Origin: Rhizobium rhizogenes NBRC 13257
GTDB taxonomy: Bacteria > Pseudomonadota > Alphaproteobacteria > Rhizobiales > Rhizobiaceae
Length of the DNA: 64,000 nucleotides
Assembly (NCBI RefSeq): GCF_000696095.1
Contig: NZ_BAYX01000008.1
Coordinates: 62,001-126,000, forward strand
Direction of reading: 5' to 3'
The notes beneath the pieces are model-generated. The model was not told the DNA's origin, did no database searches, and saw only the letters and a list, made by a program, of their open reading frames with translations. Position 1 is the first letter of the stretch; the number at the start of each line of letters is the position of its first letter. This document shows positions 33,602 through 42,824 of this stretch, in pieces. Position numbers and translations under genes: made by a program.

Positions 33602-33852
33602 AGCCGCACCCGACCGTGGATAACAAAATGGCCCAATGGGTTCAGGCCGAACCGCTGATAGATGTCGTCGATCAACTCGACGGGCCTATTTCGATGCTCC
33701 GCACTGTCTGGCTCGCTCTTCGAAACCCCGAAGCGAACGACACATATGGCATCCGCCATTGCCTCGAAATATTGGAGAATGCCACCGATCGCGTGGAGAA
33801 GCTTCAGAAAGAAACGAATGCCAAGGTGCACGAGATTGTGGGGAAGATCTGA
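33598..33852 (+). CDS. Small hypothetical protein
   Basis: An 84-residue helical protein (L-I-D-V-V-D-Q-L, C-L-E-I-L-E-N-A-T-D-R-V-E-K-L-Q). Its ATG overlaps the previous stop (ATGA), and its own stop overlaps the next ATG (TGATG), so the chain of coupled genes is the support. No family is recognised. Confidence 0.65.
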   Translation: MKPHPTVDNKMAQWVQAEPLIDVVDQLDGPISMLRTVWLALRNPEANDTYGIRHCLEILENATDRVEKLQKETNAKVHEIVGKI

Positions 33853-34061
33853 TGTCGACCGCGCAAACAGAAACTCGCCGGCGTGCTCGTAGCCCTGGCA
33901 TTCGTCAATCAGACATTGCGCGCGCCATTCGTGGCGCGTTGCAGGCTGGAATGGAGGTTCGGGAGGTTATAGCGACCAAGGACGGCGTTCGCATCATCTC
34001 GGGCGCATCCGGTTCCGCCTCCCTGTCGAATTCTTGGGATGAGGTGCTAGGCGATGGCTAG
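33852..34061 (+). CDS. Small basic protein preceding the integrase
   Basis: A 69-residue, arginine-rich protein (R-R-R-A-R-S-P-G-I-R-Q-S-D-I-A-R-A-I-R) with a helix and a short strand region (A-T-K-D-G-V-R-I-I-S-G). The size, charge and location fit an excisionase or an accessory DNA-binding factor; this is position-based. The start overlaps the previous stop; the end overlaps the integrase by eight bases. Confidence 0.6.
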   Translation: MSTAQTETRRRARSPGIRQSDIARAIRGALQAGMEVREVIATKDGVRIISGASGSASLSNSWDEVLGDG

Positions 34062-35148
34062 GCGCTCGCGGTCGGCGCTGCCGAAATACGTCACGCCAGC
34101 GCGCGACCGATATAAGAATGTCCGCCTTCGTTTCCGAAAGGGTTTGTTTTCGACCTATCTCAAGTCGCCGTTTCCATCGGATGCGTTCGATGAGGAGTAT
34201 CAGGCTGCTTTGCGAAACGAAAAGGTCGCGCATGGTGAGATCGGGAAGGCGCGGACAAAGGCGGGGAGCATGGCGGCGCTGGTCGTCTCCTACTACTCCT
34301 CTCCGGAGTTCAGGGGCACTGCCAAGAGCACGCAACAGACCTATCGCGGCATCTGCGAGAAAATCCGCAAGGATCACGGCGACAGGGTCGTCAGGGAACT
34401 GCGGCGCCAACATGTCAAGGCAATTATCGGAAAGATGAGTGCCACCCCTGCTGCGGCCAATAACTACCTTCGGATGCTGCGTATTCTGATGCGGCACGCG
34501 ATTGATATCGAGTGCATCCAGCGTGACCCGACGTTGAAGCTCAAGGGCTACAGCACCAAGTCGGCAGGCTTTCACACATGGACAGAAGGCGAGATTGCCG
34601 CATTCGAGGCGAAACATCCAATTGGCACCAAACCACGCCTCGCTATGGCGCTCATGCTCTACACGGGCCAGCGGCGCGGTGACGCGGTCAAGTTGGGGCG
34701 AAAGGATGTGACCGGTAATCGGATAGCCGTTCGGCAGGAAAAGACTGGAACACCGCTGGCAATAAAAATGCACGCCTCGCTTATAGAGGCGTTGCAGATG
34801 GCGCCAGAAGGAAAACCGGCGTTTCTCCTCACATCCTTCGGAAAGCCTTTCACAGCGGCTGGATTCGGCAACTGGTTTCGCGAGAGGTGCAATGAGGCTG
34901 GATTGCCACACTGCTCATCGCACGGTCTCCGGAAGGCAGCAGCGCGCCGCCTGGCCGAGGCTGGCAACAGCGCAAACCATATTGCAGCCGTAACGGGCCA
35001 TCTCTCGCTTAGAGAGGTCGAGCGATACACTCGCGCGGCTGATCAAGAAAAGATGGCTGATGCGGCTGTCGATACGATGCCGGAAAGATCAGATCGGAAG
35101 ACGCAAAATGTCCAACAAACCGAAATTGTTGGACAAAATGACGATTAA
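34054..35148 (+). CDS. Tyrosine recombinase (integrase)
   Basis: A 364-residue integrase. Residues of the catalytic domain are visible: Arg in T-G-Q-R-R-G-D-A-V near 207, H-G-L-R-K near 290, T-G-H near 314 and the nucleophilic Tyr in E-R-Y-T-R near 324. The N-terminal half contains an arm-binding and core-binding domain (S-T-Q-Q-T-Y-R-G-I, M-R-H-A-I). It lies 32 bp from the right attachment repeat in the tRNA-Ser gene, so it is the enzyme that inserts and, with an excisionase, excises the element. Confidence 0.93.
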   Translation: MARRSRSALPKYVTPARDRYKNVRLRFRKGLFSTYLKSPFPSDAFDEEYQAALRNEKVAHGEIGKARTKAGSMAALVVSYYSSPEFRGTAKSTQQTYRGICEKIRKDHGDRVVRELRRQHVKAIIGKMSATPAAANNYLRMLRILMRHAIDIECIQRDPTLKLKGYSTKSAGFHTWTEGEIAAFEAKHPIGTKPRLAMALMLYTGQRRGDAVKLGRKDVTGNRIAVRQEKTGTPLAIKMHASLIEALQMAPEGKPAFLLTSFGKPFTAAGFGNWFRERCNEAGLPHCSSHGLRKAAARRLAEAGNSANHIAAVTGHLSLREVERYTRAADQEKMADAAVDTMPERSDRKTQNVQQTEIVGQNDD

Positions 35149-35177
35149 GGAATTGAAAACATGGCGCATCTAGAAAA

Positions 35178-35195
35178 AGATGGCGGACAAGGTGG
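35178..35195. repeat. Right attachment repeat in the tRNA-Ser gene
   Basis: Same 18-bp sequence as 24863-24880. Fifteen bases are the 3' end of the tRNA including CCA, so integration leaves the tRNA gene intact. Confidence 0.88.
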
Positions 35196-35270
35196 GATTC
35201 GAACCCACGGTACGCTTTCACGCACACACGCGTTCCAGGCGTGCGCCTTAAACCACTCGGCCACCTGTCC
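35181..35270 (-). tRNA. tRNA-Ser (anticodon GGA)
   Basis: The reverse strand reads GGACAGG at the 5' end, pairing with CTTGTCC before a G and an encoded CCA. The anticodon stem CACGC/GCGTG holds a loop CTGGAAC with anticodon GGA, a long variable arm follows and the T loop reads GGTTCGAATCC. This is a class II tRNA, serine, reading UCC/UCU. It is the attachment site of the 10.3-kb element. Confidence 0.95.
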
Positions 35271-35504
35271 ATCTGCACTTTCGCATCCGATGAAGGAGCT
35301 ATTGTGGGAACGGCGCGATATATACCGATGAATTTTCTGGGATCAACCCAAATCTGACAGTTTTTTGACTTCTGAGCAGAAAACTATGCGCTTCTCCTCC
35401 ATTGCGCTTGTCTCATTCCCAACTTATTTAAAGAGAAAGACGGAAAAAGAATGCAACCGGCCAAGCGTATATGGCCGAGTATCATTGAGTATCGGGAGGA
35501 GTTC

Positions 35505-35822
35505 ATGCGTTTCCTGCTGCGTTTTGCCAGCCTCGTCGCGCTCGTGGTTGCGGTGGTTGCCGGGACCATCGATTCCATCCAGTCGGTCGCAGCCTCTGCT
35601 GTGGTCATGACGCCGATGGGGGATGCCTGGAAGGATGTGAGCCCGTCCTCACTCGCGAGCGTCCAGTCGCTGATCTCCTATTATATTCATCCGCGCCTCT
35701 ACGACATGGCCATGCAATGGCTGCTGTTCCAGCCGGCTTTCGCGGTCTTCCTGGTGCTCTCGCTGCTATTGTGGATGGTTGCCTACAAGAAGCCGCCGGT
35801 TGCGGGCCGTTTCAGCGTCTGA
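35505..35822 (+). CDS. Small membrane protein, conserved-looking, unknown
   Basis: A 105-residue protein with an N-terminal helix (R-F-L-L-R-F-A-S-L-V-A-L-V-V-A-V-V-A-G) and a C-terminal helix (F-A-V-F-L-V-L-S-L-L-L-W-M-V-A-Y-K), with a loop between them containing M-T-P-M-G-D-A-W and Y-I-H-P-R-L-Y. GGGAGGAG is just upstream of the ATG. It stands between the tRNA and the nucleoside operon. I recognise no family. Confidence 0.7.
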   Translation: MRFLLRFASLVALVVAVVAGTIDSIQSVAASAVVMTPMGDAWKDVSPSSLASVQSLISYYIHPRLYDMAMQWLLFQPAFAVFLVLSLLLWMVAYKKPPVAGRFSV

Positions 35823-35971
35823 GGCCGGTCGTTCCTCCTCGGTATTATGCTTTGAAAACCGGTCCGGCTATGCAATTTGACGACGTCCGGAGGCGCATCG
35901 GCGCGGGTGTTATCGCCTTCCATCGCCGCTTGGTTGGCTAATAAAATCGCAGTTCGAGAGCGGAATTGTCC

Positions 35972-36000
35972 AAAAAACAGCCCCTTTGAGCGGGCTTTTG
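35972..36000 (+). terminator. Probable terminator after the small membrane protein
   Basis: A 5-bp GC stem, AGCCC (35979-35983) and GGGCT (35992-35996), follows an A-run and ends in TTTT. It could end the small membrane protein transcript 150 bp downstream of its stop. Moderate strength. Confidence 0.5.
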
Positions 36001-36171
36001 GCAATTCCCACAAATCTTTACCAACTGAAAAATTTCTGGTGAATTTTTCGTGCAGCCATGCAAGGATGCGCGCCAGCTTGGCCTCGGGGGAGGCCGGCGG
36101 TTCCGCAGACATGTCCGGTCAACGGGCTTGCGGGAGGACCCAACAAGATAGAAACAACAGGGCTGCAACTC
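36001..36171 (+). promoter_or_regulatory. Leader region of the nucleoside operon
   Basis: The 170 bp before the binding-protein gene contain no gene. A hairpin with arms GGCCTC (36079-36084) and GAGGCC (36089-36094) and a G-rich loop is visible; GCGGGAGGACCC follows near 36130. A purine-riboswitch-type core was not found. The promoter is probably in the AT-rich segment near 36000-36055. Confidence 0.35.
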
Positions 36172-37167
36172 ATGAAAAAATCCCTTTTGACGCTTTTCGC
36201 CTTGGCTGCCATGTCGGCAACGGCGCTTGCGGCCGACATCAAGCCGGCGATCGTCTACGGCACCGGCGGCAAGTTCGACAAGTCCTTCAACGAAGCGGCC
36301 TATAACGGCGCCGAAAAGTTTAAGAAGGAAACCGGCATCGCCTATCGCGACTTCGAGCCGACCGGCGACACCCAGGGCGAACAGGCGCTGCGCAACTTCG
36401 CCAGCAAGGGTTTCAACCCGGTGATTGCCGTTTCCTTCGCCTGGACCTCCGCTCTCCAGAAGGTTGCAGCTGAATATCCGAAGACCGAATTCGTTCTGAT
36501 CGACGACAGCCTCGATCTGCCGAACGTTCGTTCGGTCAAGTTCAAGGAAAATGAGGGCTCGTATCTCGCCGGCGTCATGGCCGCTCTGTCTTCGAAGTCG
36601 GGCAAGATCGGTTTCGTCGGCGGCATGGACATTCCGCTGATCCGCAAGTTCGAATGCGGTTACGAACTGGGCGCCCGCGCCGCCAATCCGAAGATCGAAG
36701 TCTTCCAGAACATGGCCGGTACGACCGGTGCTGCCTGGAACGACCCGGTTCGCGGCGGCGAGCTCACCAAGAACCAGATCGACCAGGGCGCGGACGTAAT
36801 CTACGCGGCTGCCGGCGCCACCGGCCTCGGCGTGCTGCAGACGGCTGCCGACAACAAGAAGCTTTCCGTTGGCGTCGACTCGAACCAGAACTACCTGCAT
36901 CCGGGTTCCGTTCTGACCTCCGTCGTCAAGCGTGTCGACCTCGCGGTCTACAATGCCTTCACCGACGCCAAGGCCGGCAAGTTCACGCCCGGCACGCAGG
37001 AACTCGGCCTCAAGGAAGAGGGCGTTGGCGTAGCCCTGGACGACAACAACAAGCCGCTCATCACCCCGGAAATCAAGTCTGCCGTCGACAAGGCGACCGC
37101 CGACATCATTGCCGGCACGATCAAGGTGCATGACTACACGACCGATAACGCCTGCCCGAAGAGCTGA
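36172..37167 (+). CDS. BMP-family nucleoside-binding protein of an ABC importer
   Basis: The 331-residue product has a cleavable signal peptide (L-L-T-L-F-A-L-A-A-M-S-A, cleavage near A-L-A-A-D; no lipobox cysteine) followed by the BMP domain: V-Y-G-T-G-G-K-F-D-K-S-F-N near the start, F-V-L-I-D-D, E-G-S-Y-L-A-G and G-F-V-G-G-M-D. This family binds purine and pyrimidine nucleosides, as in BmpA and RfuA/NupN relatives. It leads an operon with a double ATPase, two permeases and nucleoside catabolic enzymes, which supports nucleoside binding. A strong terminator follows, so it can be made in excess. Confidence 0.92.
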   Translation: MKKSLLTLFALAAMSATALAADIKPAIVYGTGGKFDKSFNEAAYNGAEKFKKETGIAYRDFEPTGDTQGEQALRNFASKGFNPVIAVSFAWTSALQKVAAEYPKTEFVLIDDSLDLPNVRSVKFKENEGSYLAGVMAALSSKSGKIGFVGGMDIPLIRKFECGYELGARAANPKIEVFQNMAGTTGAAWNDPVRGGELTKNQIDQGADVIYAAAGATGLGVLQTAADNKKLSVGVDSNQNYLHPGSVLTSVVKRVDLAVYNAFTDAKAGKFTPGTQELGLKEEGVGVALDDNNKPLITPEIKSAVDKATADIIAGTIKVHDYTTDNACPKS

Positions 37168-37177
37168 TATGAAATTA

Positions 37178-37214
37178 GGGCGTATGACGGCATCAAAACG
37201 TCATACGCCCTTTT
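37178..37214 (+). terminator. Terminator/attenuator between binding protein and ATPase
   Basis: Perfect 12-bp arms GGGCGTATGACG (37178-37189) and CGTCATACGCCC (37199-37210) with a 9-base loop are followed by TTTT. It should end a large share of transcripts after the binding protein, allowing more binding protein than channel to be made. Confidence 0.85.
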
Positions 37215-37247
37215 CTTATCCGGAATTCTGATTTCTGGAGCCGTGTA

Positions 37248-38759
<1,512 letters not shown>

Positions 38760-38766
38760 GGCCTTG

Positions 38767-39870
38767 ATGAGTACCGCTTCCGTTCCGCTCCCCAATTGGA
38801 TCAACTACGGCCTGATCCCGCTGATCAATCTGCTGTTGGCTTTTATCGTTTCAGGTTTAGTGATCTGGCTTATCGGTGAGAGCCCTATTGATGCCTTAAA
38901 TTCCCTTGTTCAGGGTTCTCTGGGCAGCGGTGAGGCTATCAGCTATACGTTGTTCTATGCGACGAGTTTTATTTTCACGGGCCTTTCCGTTGCTGTCGCG
39001 ATCCATGCGGGCTTGTTCAACATAGGCTCGGAAGGCCAGGCCTATATTGGTGGTCTCGGGGCTGCCTTGGTTGCCTTGTCTCTCGACAATTATGTGCCCT
39101 GGTATGTCACCATGCCGTTCGCGATGATTGGGGCTGCGGTGTTTGGCGCGGCATGGGCGTTTATTCCAGCTTGGATGCAGGCAAAGCGCGGCAGCCATAT
39201 CGTCATCACGACGATCATGTTCAATTTCATCGGCGCGCCGCTGATGGTTTTTCTGCTTTCGCACGTCTTGATCGTACCGGGGAAACAGGCCGCGGAAACC
39301 CGCACCTTTCTTGAGGGCGGCCAGCTGCCGAAGCTCGATTGGCTGATCAGCATGTTCGGCTCGTCGATTGGTGCTGCACCGCTCAACGTTTCGTTCCTGA
39401 TCGCATTGGTAATGTGCTTCCTCGTCTGGCTGCTGATCTGGCGCACCAAGCTCGGCTACGAGATGCGTACGCTCGGCCTCAGCCCGACCGCCGCCGTCTA
39501 TGCCGGCATCCCCTATGCCCGCACCGTCATCATCTCCATGCTGATATCAGGCGGTCTTGCCGGGATGATGGCGCTAAACCCGGTCATGGGCGCGCAGGCC
39601 CGTCTTGGCGTCGAGTTCGTCGCAGGTGCGGGCTTTGTTGGCATCGCCGTGTCGCTTATGGGCCGTAACCATCCATTGGGTATTATCTTCGCGGCGATCC
39701 TGTTTGGTATCCTTTCCCAAGGCGGCGATATGGTTAATTTTGATATACCAACCATTAGTCGTGACATGGTCATCATGATCCAGGGTCTCGTTATCCTGTT
39801 CGTTGGCGCGCTCGAATACATGCTGCGTCCAACATTCGTGCGTATCTATCAATTGTTCGGCAGGGCTTGA
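38767..39870 (+). CDS. Nucleoside ABC importer permease 1
   Basis: The 367-residue product is a membrane protein of the sugar/nucleoside permease family, with about eight to nine helices and the segment S-E-G-Q-A-Y-I-G-G-L near residue 85 and G-L-S-P-T-A-A-V-Y-A-G-I near 240. Eight bases separate it from the ATPase gene. The ATG at 38767 is used because the frame upstream overlaps that gene's end. Codon use is strikingly mixed: several stretches are rich in T-ending and TTA/TTG codons unlike the neighbours. Confidence 0.92.
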   Translation: MSTASVPLPNWINYGLIPLINLLLAFIVSGLVIWLIGESPIDALNSLVQGSLGSGEAISYTLFYATSFIFTGLSVAVAIHAGLFNIGSEGQAYIGGLGAALVALSLDNYVPWYVTMPFAMIGAAVFGAAWAFIPAWMQAKRGSHIVITTIMFNFIGAPLMVFLLSHVLIVPGKQAAETRTFLEGGQLPKLDWLISMFGSSIGAAPLNVSFLIALVMCFLVWLLIWRTKLGYEMRTLGLSPTAAVYAGIPYARTVIISMLISGGLAGMMALNPVMGAQARLGVEFVAGAGFVGIAVSLMGRNHPLGIIFAAILFGILSQGGDMVNFDIPTISRDMVIMIQGLVILFVGALEYMLRPTFVRIYQLFGRA

Positions 39871-39879
39871 GGATCGACC

Positions 39880-40851
39880 ATGGATTATTATGACATCCTG
39901 ATCAGCGTGCTCGGTTCGACCATCCGCCTGTCGATTCCCCTGATCTTTACGGCGCTTGCCGGTTTGTTTTCCGAGCGTGCCGGCGTCTTCGATATCGGCC
40001 TTGAGGGCAAGATGCTGGCTGCCGCATTTGCTGCCGCATGCATGGCTACGGTCACCGGATCGGCCTGGGCTGGGCTGGGCGCGGGTATCGTGGTCTCTGT
40101 CACATTCGGCCTGCTTCATGGCTTCGCCTCGATCACCAATCGCGGCAATCAGATCGTCTCCGGTGTTGCGATCAACTTTCTGATTGCCGGATTGACCGTC
40201 GTGCTTGGCCAGGCCTGGTTTGGCCAGGGAGGACGCACGCCGCAGCTTGGCGCGGACGCGCGTTTCGTGCCGATCATCCTGCCGGGTGCCGATGCGCTGC
40301 GCGGCGTGCCGATCATCGGACCACTCTACGCCAACGTTATTTCCGGCAATAACATCCTCACCTATATTGCCTTTCTTGCCGTGCCGATTTCCTGGTGGAT
40401 TCTGTACCGGACGCGATTTGGCCTGCGCCTGCGCGCCGTCGGTGAAAATCCCGGTGCCGTTGACACGGCCGGCATTTCGGTCGCGTGGCTGCGCTATCGC
40501 TCGCTGATCTGCGCCGGCATTCTCTGCGGCTTCTCCGGCACCTATCTCGCCATCGCGCAGTCGGCCGGCTTCATCGCCAACATGTCGGCCGGTAAAGGCT
40601 ATATCGCGCTGGCCGCGCTGATCTTCGCCAAGTGGAAGCCGGTGCCGGTGATGTTGTCCTGCCTGCTCTTCGGCTTCCTCGATGCCTTCTCCAATTTCAT
40701 GCAGGGCAAGTCGGTGCCCGGCATCGGCGAGGTGCCGGTGCAGATTTTCCAGGCGCTGCCCTATATTCTCACCTGCATCCTGCTCGCAGGCTTTATCGGC
40801 GTCGCCAAGCCGCCCAAGGCCGGCGGCGTGCCCTATACCAAGGAGCGCTAG
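39880..40851 (+). CDS. Nucleoside ABC importer permease 2
   Basis: The 323-residue product is a second membrane subunit, with F-D-I-G-L-E-G-K-M-L-A near residue 47, E-N-P-G-A-V-D-T-A-G-I-S near 195 and G-K-G-Y-I-A-L-A-A-L-I-F-A-K-W-K near 245, the standard pattern of YufQ/NupQ-type permeases. It pairs with the first permease to form the channel. The gene ends 3 bp before cdd. Confidence 0.93.
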   Translation: MDYYDILISVLGSTIRLSIPLIFTALAGLFSERAGVFDIGLEGKMLAAAFAAACMATVTGSAWAGLGAGIVVSVTFGLLHGFASITNRGNQIVSGVAINFLIAGLTVVLGQAWFGQGGRTPQLGADARFVPIILPGADALRGVPIIGPLYANVISGNNILTYIAFLAVPISWWILYRTRFGLRLRAVGENPGAVDTAGISVAWLRYRSLICAGILCGFSGTYLAIAQSAGFIANMSAGKGYIALAALIFAKWKPVPVMLSCLLFGFLDAFSNFMQGKSVPGIGEVPVQIFQALPYILTCILLAGFIGVAKPPKAGGVPYTKER

Positions 40852-40854
40852 TCC

Positions 40855-41247
40855 ATGTCGCATGATCTGTTCGAGGCCGCCCGCGGGGCGATGGCCTTTG
40901 CCCATGCCCCCTATTCGAAATTCCCCGTCGGCGCGGCGATCCGTGCCGAGGACGGCAAGATCTATGCCGGTGCCAATATCGAGAACCTGTCTTTCCCGCA
41001 GGGCTGGTGTGCCGAGCCAACCGCGATTAGCCACATGATCATGGGCGGTGCCAAGAAGATCGTCGAAATGGCCGTCATCGCCGAGAAGCTGCCGCTCTGC
41101 CCGCCCTGCGGCGGTTGCCGGCAAAAAATCGCCGAATTTGCCAGCAAGGAGACCCGCGTCTATCTTTGCGACGAAACCGGCGTGAGGAAGACGATGACCA
41201 TGGATGAATTGCTGCCCTTCAGCTTCGAAACCGAGATACTGGGATGA
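40855..41247 (+). CDS. cdd: Cytidine deaminase
   Basis: A 130-residue, homotetrameric-type cytidine deaminase that converts cytidine and deoxycytidine to uridine and deoxyuridine. The zinc site is visible as C-A-E-P-T-A-I near residue 44 and P-C-G-G-C-R-Q near 82, and substrate contacts as F-P-V-G-A-A near 20. The residue after C-A-E is Pro where many have Arg. It follows the permease by 3 bp and overlaps the next gene by four bases (ATGA), so it belongs to the same operon. Confidence 0.94.
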   Translation: MSHDLFEAARGAMAFAHAPYSKFPVGAAIRAEDGKIYAGANIENLSFPQGWCAEPTAISHMIMGGAKKIVEMAVIAEKLPLCPPCGGCRQKIAEFASKETRVYLCDETGVRKTMTMDELLPFSFETEILG

Positions 41248-42044
41248 CCGCCGCCGTCGATATCCTGGCTGCAAAGCTCGGGGATCTCCAGCCGAGCTAC
41301 GGTATCGTCCTCGGTTCTGGCCTGGGTTCGCTCGTCGATCAAGTGCAGGACGCCGTGCGCGTTCCCTATGCGGAGATTCCGGGCTTTCCCGTCAGCGCCG
41401 TTTCCGGCCATGCCGGCACGCTGGTTGCGGGCCGTCTTGGCAACGTCCCGGTCATCATGCTTTCTGGCCGCGTGCATTACTATGAAAAGGGCGATGCCAA
41501 CGCCATGCGCGTGCCCATCGAGACGCTGAAAGCTCTCGGCGTCGAAACGCTGATCCTGACCAACTCGGCCGGGTCTCTGCGCGAAGAAATGCCGCCGGGA
41601 TCGGTGATGCAGATCACCGACCACATCAATTATTCCGGCATGAACCCGCTGATCGGCGAGGAAAGCGACAAGCGTTTCGTCGGCATGACCAGCGCCTACG
41701 ATGCCGATCTCATCATGCGGATGCGCAAGGCGGCGGAAAAGGCCGAGATCAAGCTCTCGCATGGCGTCTACATGTGGTTCTCCGGCCCGAGCTTCGAAAC
41801 GCCGGCGGAAATCCGCATGGCGCGCATCCTCGGTGCCGATGCCGTCGGCATGTCGACGGTGCCGGAGGTCATTCTGGCGCGTCTTTTCGGTCTAAGGGTT
41901 GCCGCGGCCTCCGTCATCACTAACTATGGGGCTGGCATGACCGGCGCCGAGCTGACGCATGAGGAGACCAAGGACATGGCTCCGGTCGGCGGCGCCCGTC
42001 TCGCGGCCATCCTGACAGAAATGATTGCGGACGGAGGAAACTGA
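41244..42044 (+). CDS. Purine-nucleoside phosphorylase (trimeric PNP type)
   Basis: A 266-residue protein with the trimeric PNP/MTAP pattern: G-S-G-L-G-S-L, H-A-G-T-L-V-A-G near residue 55, and L-I-L-T-N-S-A-G-S-L near 110, with H-G-V-Y-M-W-F-S-G-P-S-F-E-T-P near 175. It phosphorolyses purine nucleosides to bases and ribose-1-phosphate. The ATG overlaps the cdd stop and the stop precedes deoC by 2 bp. Symbols in use for related genes differ (deoD, punA), so I assign none. Confidence 0.92.
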   Translation: MTAAVDILAAKLGDLQPSYGIVLGSGLGSLVDQVQDAVRVPYAEIPGFPVSAVSGHAGTLVAGRLGNVPVIMLSGRVHYYEKGDANAMRVPIETLKALGVETLILTNSAGSLREEMPPGSVMQITDHINYSGMNPLIGEESDKRFVGMTSAYDADLIMRMRKAAEKAEIKLSHGVYMWFSGPSFETPAEIRMARILGADAVGMSTVPEVILARLFGLRVAAASVITNYGAGMTGAELTHEETKDMAPVGGARLAAILTEMIADGGN

Positions 42045-42046
42045 CA

Positions 42047-42820
42047 ATGACGAGCCATTCCCTGAGAGAAACGGCGGCCGTTGCGCTTTCCCTTCTCGAT
42101 CTCACCAATCTCAAGGATGATTGCACGCCGGCCCAGATCGAGACGCTCTGCGCCCGGGCGCAATCGCCCTACGGCAACACCGCCGCCGTCTGCATCTGGC
42201 CGCGCTTCGTCGCCCAGGCACGCGGCATCCTCGGCACTGATCATGCGGTGAAGATCGCGACCGTGGTGAATTTCCCGGCCGGCGACATGGAAGTGGCCGA
42301 CGTCGCCGCCGAAGCGCGCGAGGCGATCGCCGACGGTGCCGACGAAATCGATCTCGTCATTCCCTATCAGGCGCTGCTTGCCGGCAACGAGCAGGCCGTC
42401 ACTGACATGGTCGCGGCCGTCAAGGCCGAATGCACCGGGCCGGTGATCATGAAGACCATTCTCGAAACCGGCGAGCTCAAGGACGTGGCGCTGATCCAGC
42501 GCGCCTCCGAACTGGCGATCGAGGCCGGCTCTGATTTCATCAAGACCTCTACCGGCAAGGTCACTGTCAATGCGACGCTTGAAGCGGCCGACATCATGCT
42601 GCGGGCGATCCGCGACAGTGGCCGCAAGGTCGGCTTCAAGCCGGCCGGCGGTATCGGCTCCGTCGCCGATGCAGCGCTCTATCTGAGCCTTGCCGAGACC
42701 ATCATGGCGCCGGACTGGGCCATGCCCTCGACCTTCCGTTTCGGCGCCTCGAGCCTGCTCGACGATATTCTCGGCGTGCTGGCCGGCGGACAATCCAAGA
42801 CAGCCTCGTCAGGCTATTGA
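42047..42820 (+). CDS. deoC: Deoxyribose-phosphate aldolase
   Basis: A 257-residue class I aldolase that cleaves deoxyribose-5-phosphate to glyceraldehyde-3-phosphate and acetaldehyde. The Schiff-base lysine lies in D-F-I-K-T-S-T-G near residue 165, with the catalytic D-E-I-D-L-V-I-P segment near 100 and K-P-A-G-G-I near 200. It lies between the nucleoside phosphorylase and deoA genes, completing the pentose phosphate exit of the pathway. Length and order are typical. Confidence 0.95.
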   Translation: MTSHSLRETAAVALSLLDLTNLKDDCTPAQIETLCARAQSPYGNTAAVCIWPRFVAQARGILGTDHAVKIATVVNFPAGDMEVADVAAEAREAIADGADEIDLVIPYQALLAGNEQAVTDMVAAVKAECTGPVIMKTILETGELKDVALIQRASELAIEAGSDFIKTSTGKVTVNATLEAADIMLRAIRDSGRKVGFKPAGGIGSVADAALYLSLAETIMAPDWAMPSTFRFGASSLLDDILGVLAGGQSKTASSGY

Positions 42821-42824
42821 AGCC

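Larger units (their letters stand above)
24863..35195. mobile_element. 10.3-kb satellite-like element integrated in tRNA-Ser(GGA)
   Basis: Direct repeats AGATGGCGGACAAGGTGG at 24863-24880 and 35178-35195 bound the element. The right copy contains the 3' end of a tRNA-Ser gene and the integrase gene lies directly next to it, the normal layout for tRNA-targeting elements. Cargo runs from a helix-turn-helix protein through a lone HK97-type capsid gene, a Fic module, a leftward block with a lipoprotein, a pair of Arc-type repressors and small genes to the integrase. I find no terminase, portal, protease, tail or lysis gene. Much of the interior is less GC-rich than the flanks. It could be a phage satellite, or a shrunken prophage. 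Confidence 0.85.

Noticed and set aside
36001..36171. Purine or nucleoside riboswitch before the binding-protein gene
   Set aside because: A hairpin exists but the conserved purine-aptamer junction and loop bases are not visible.
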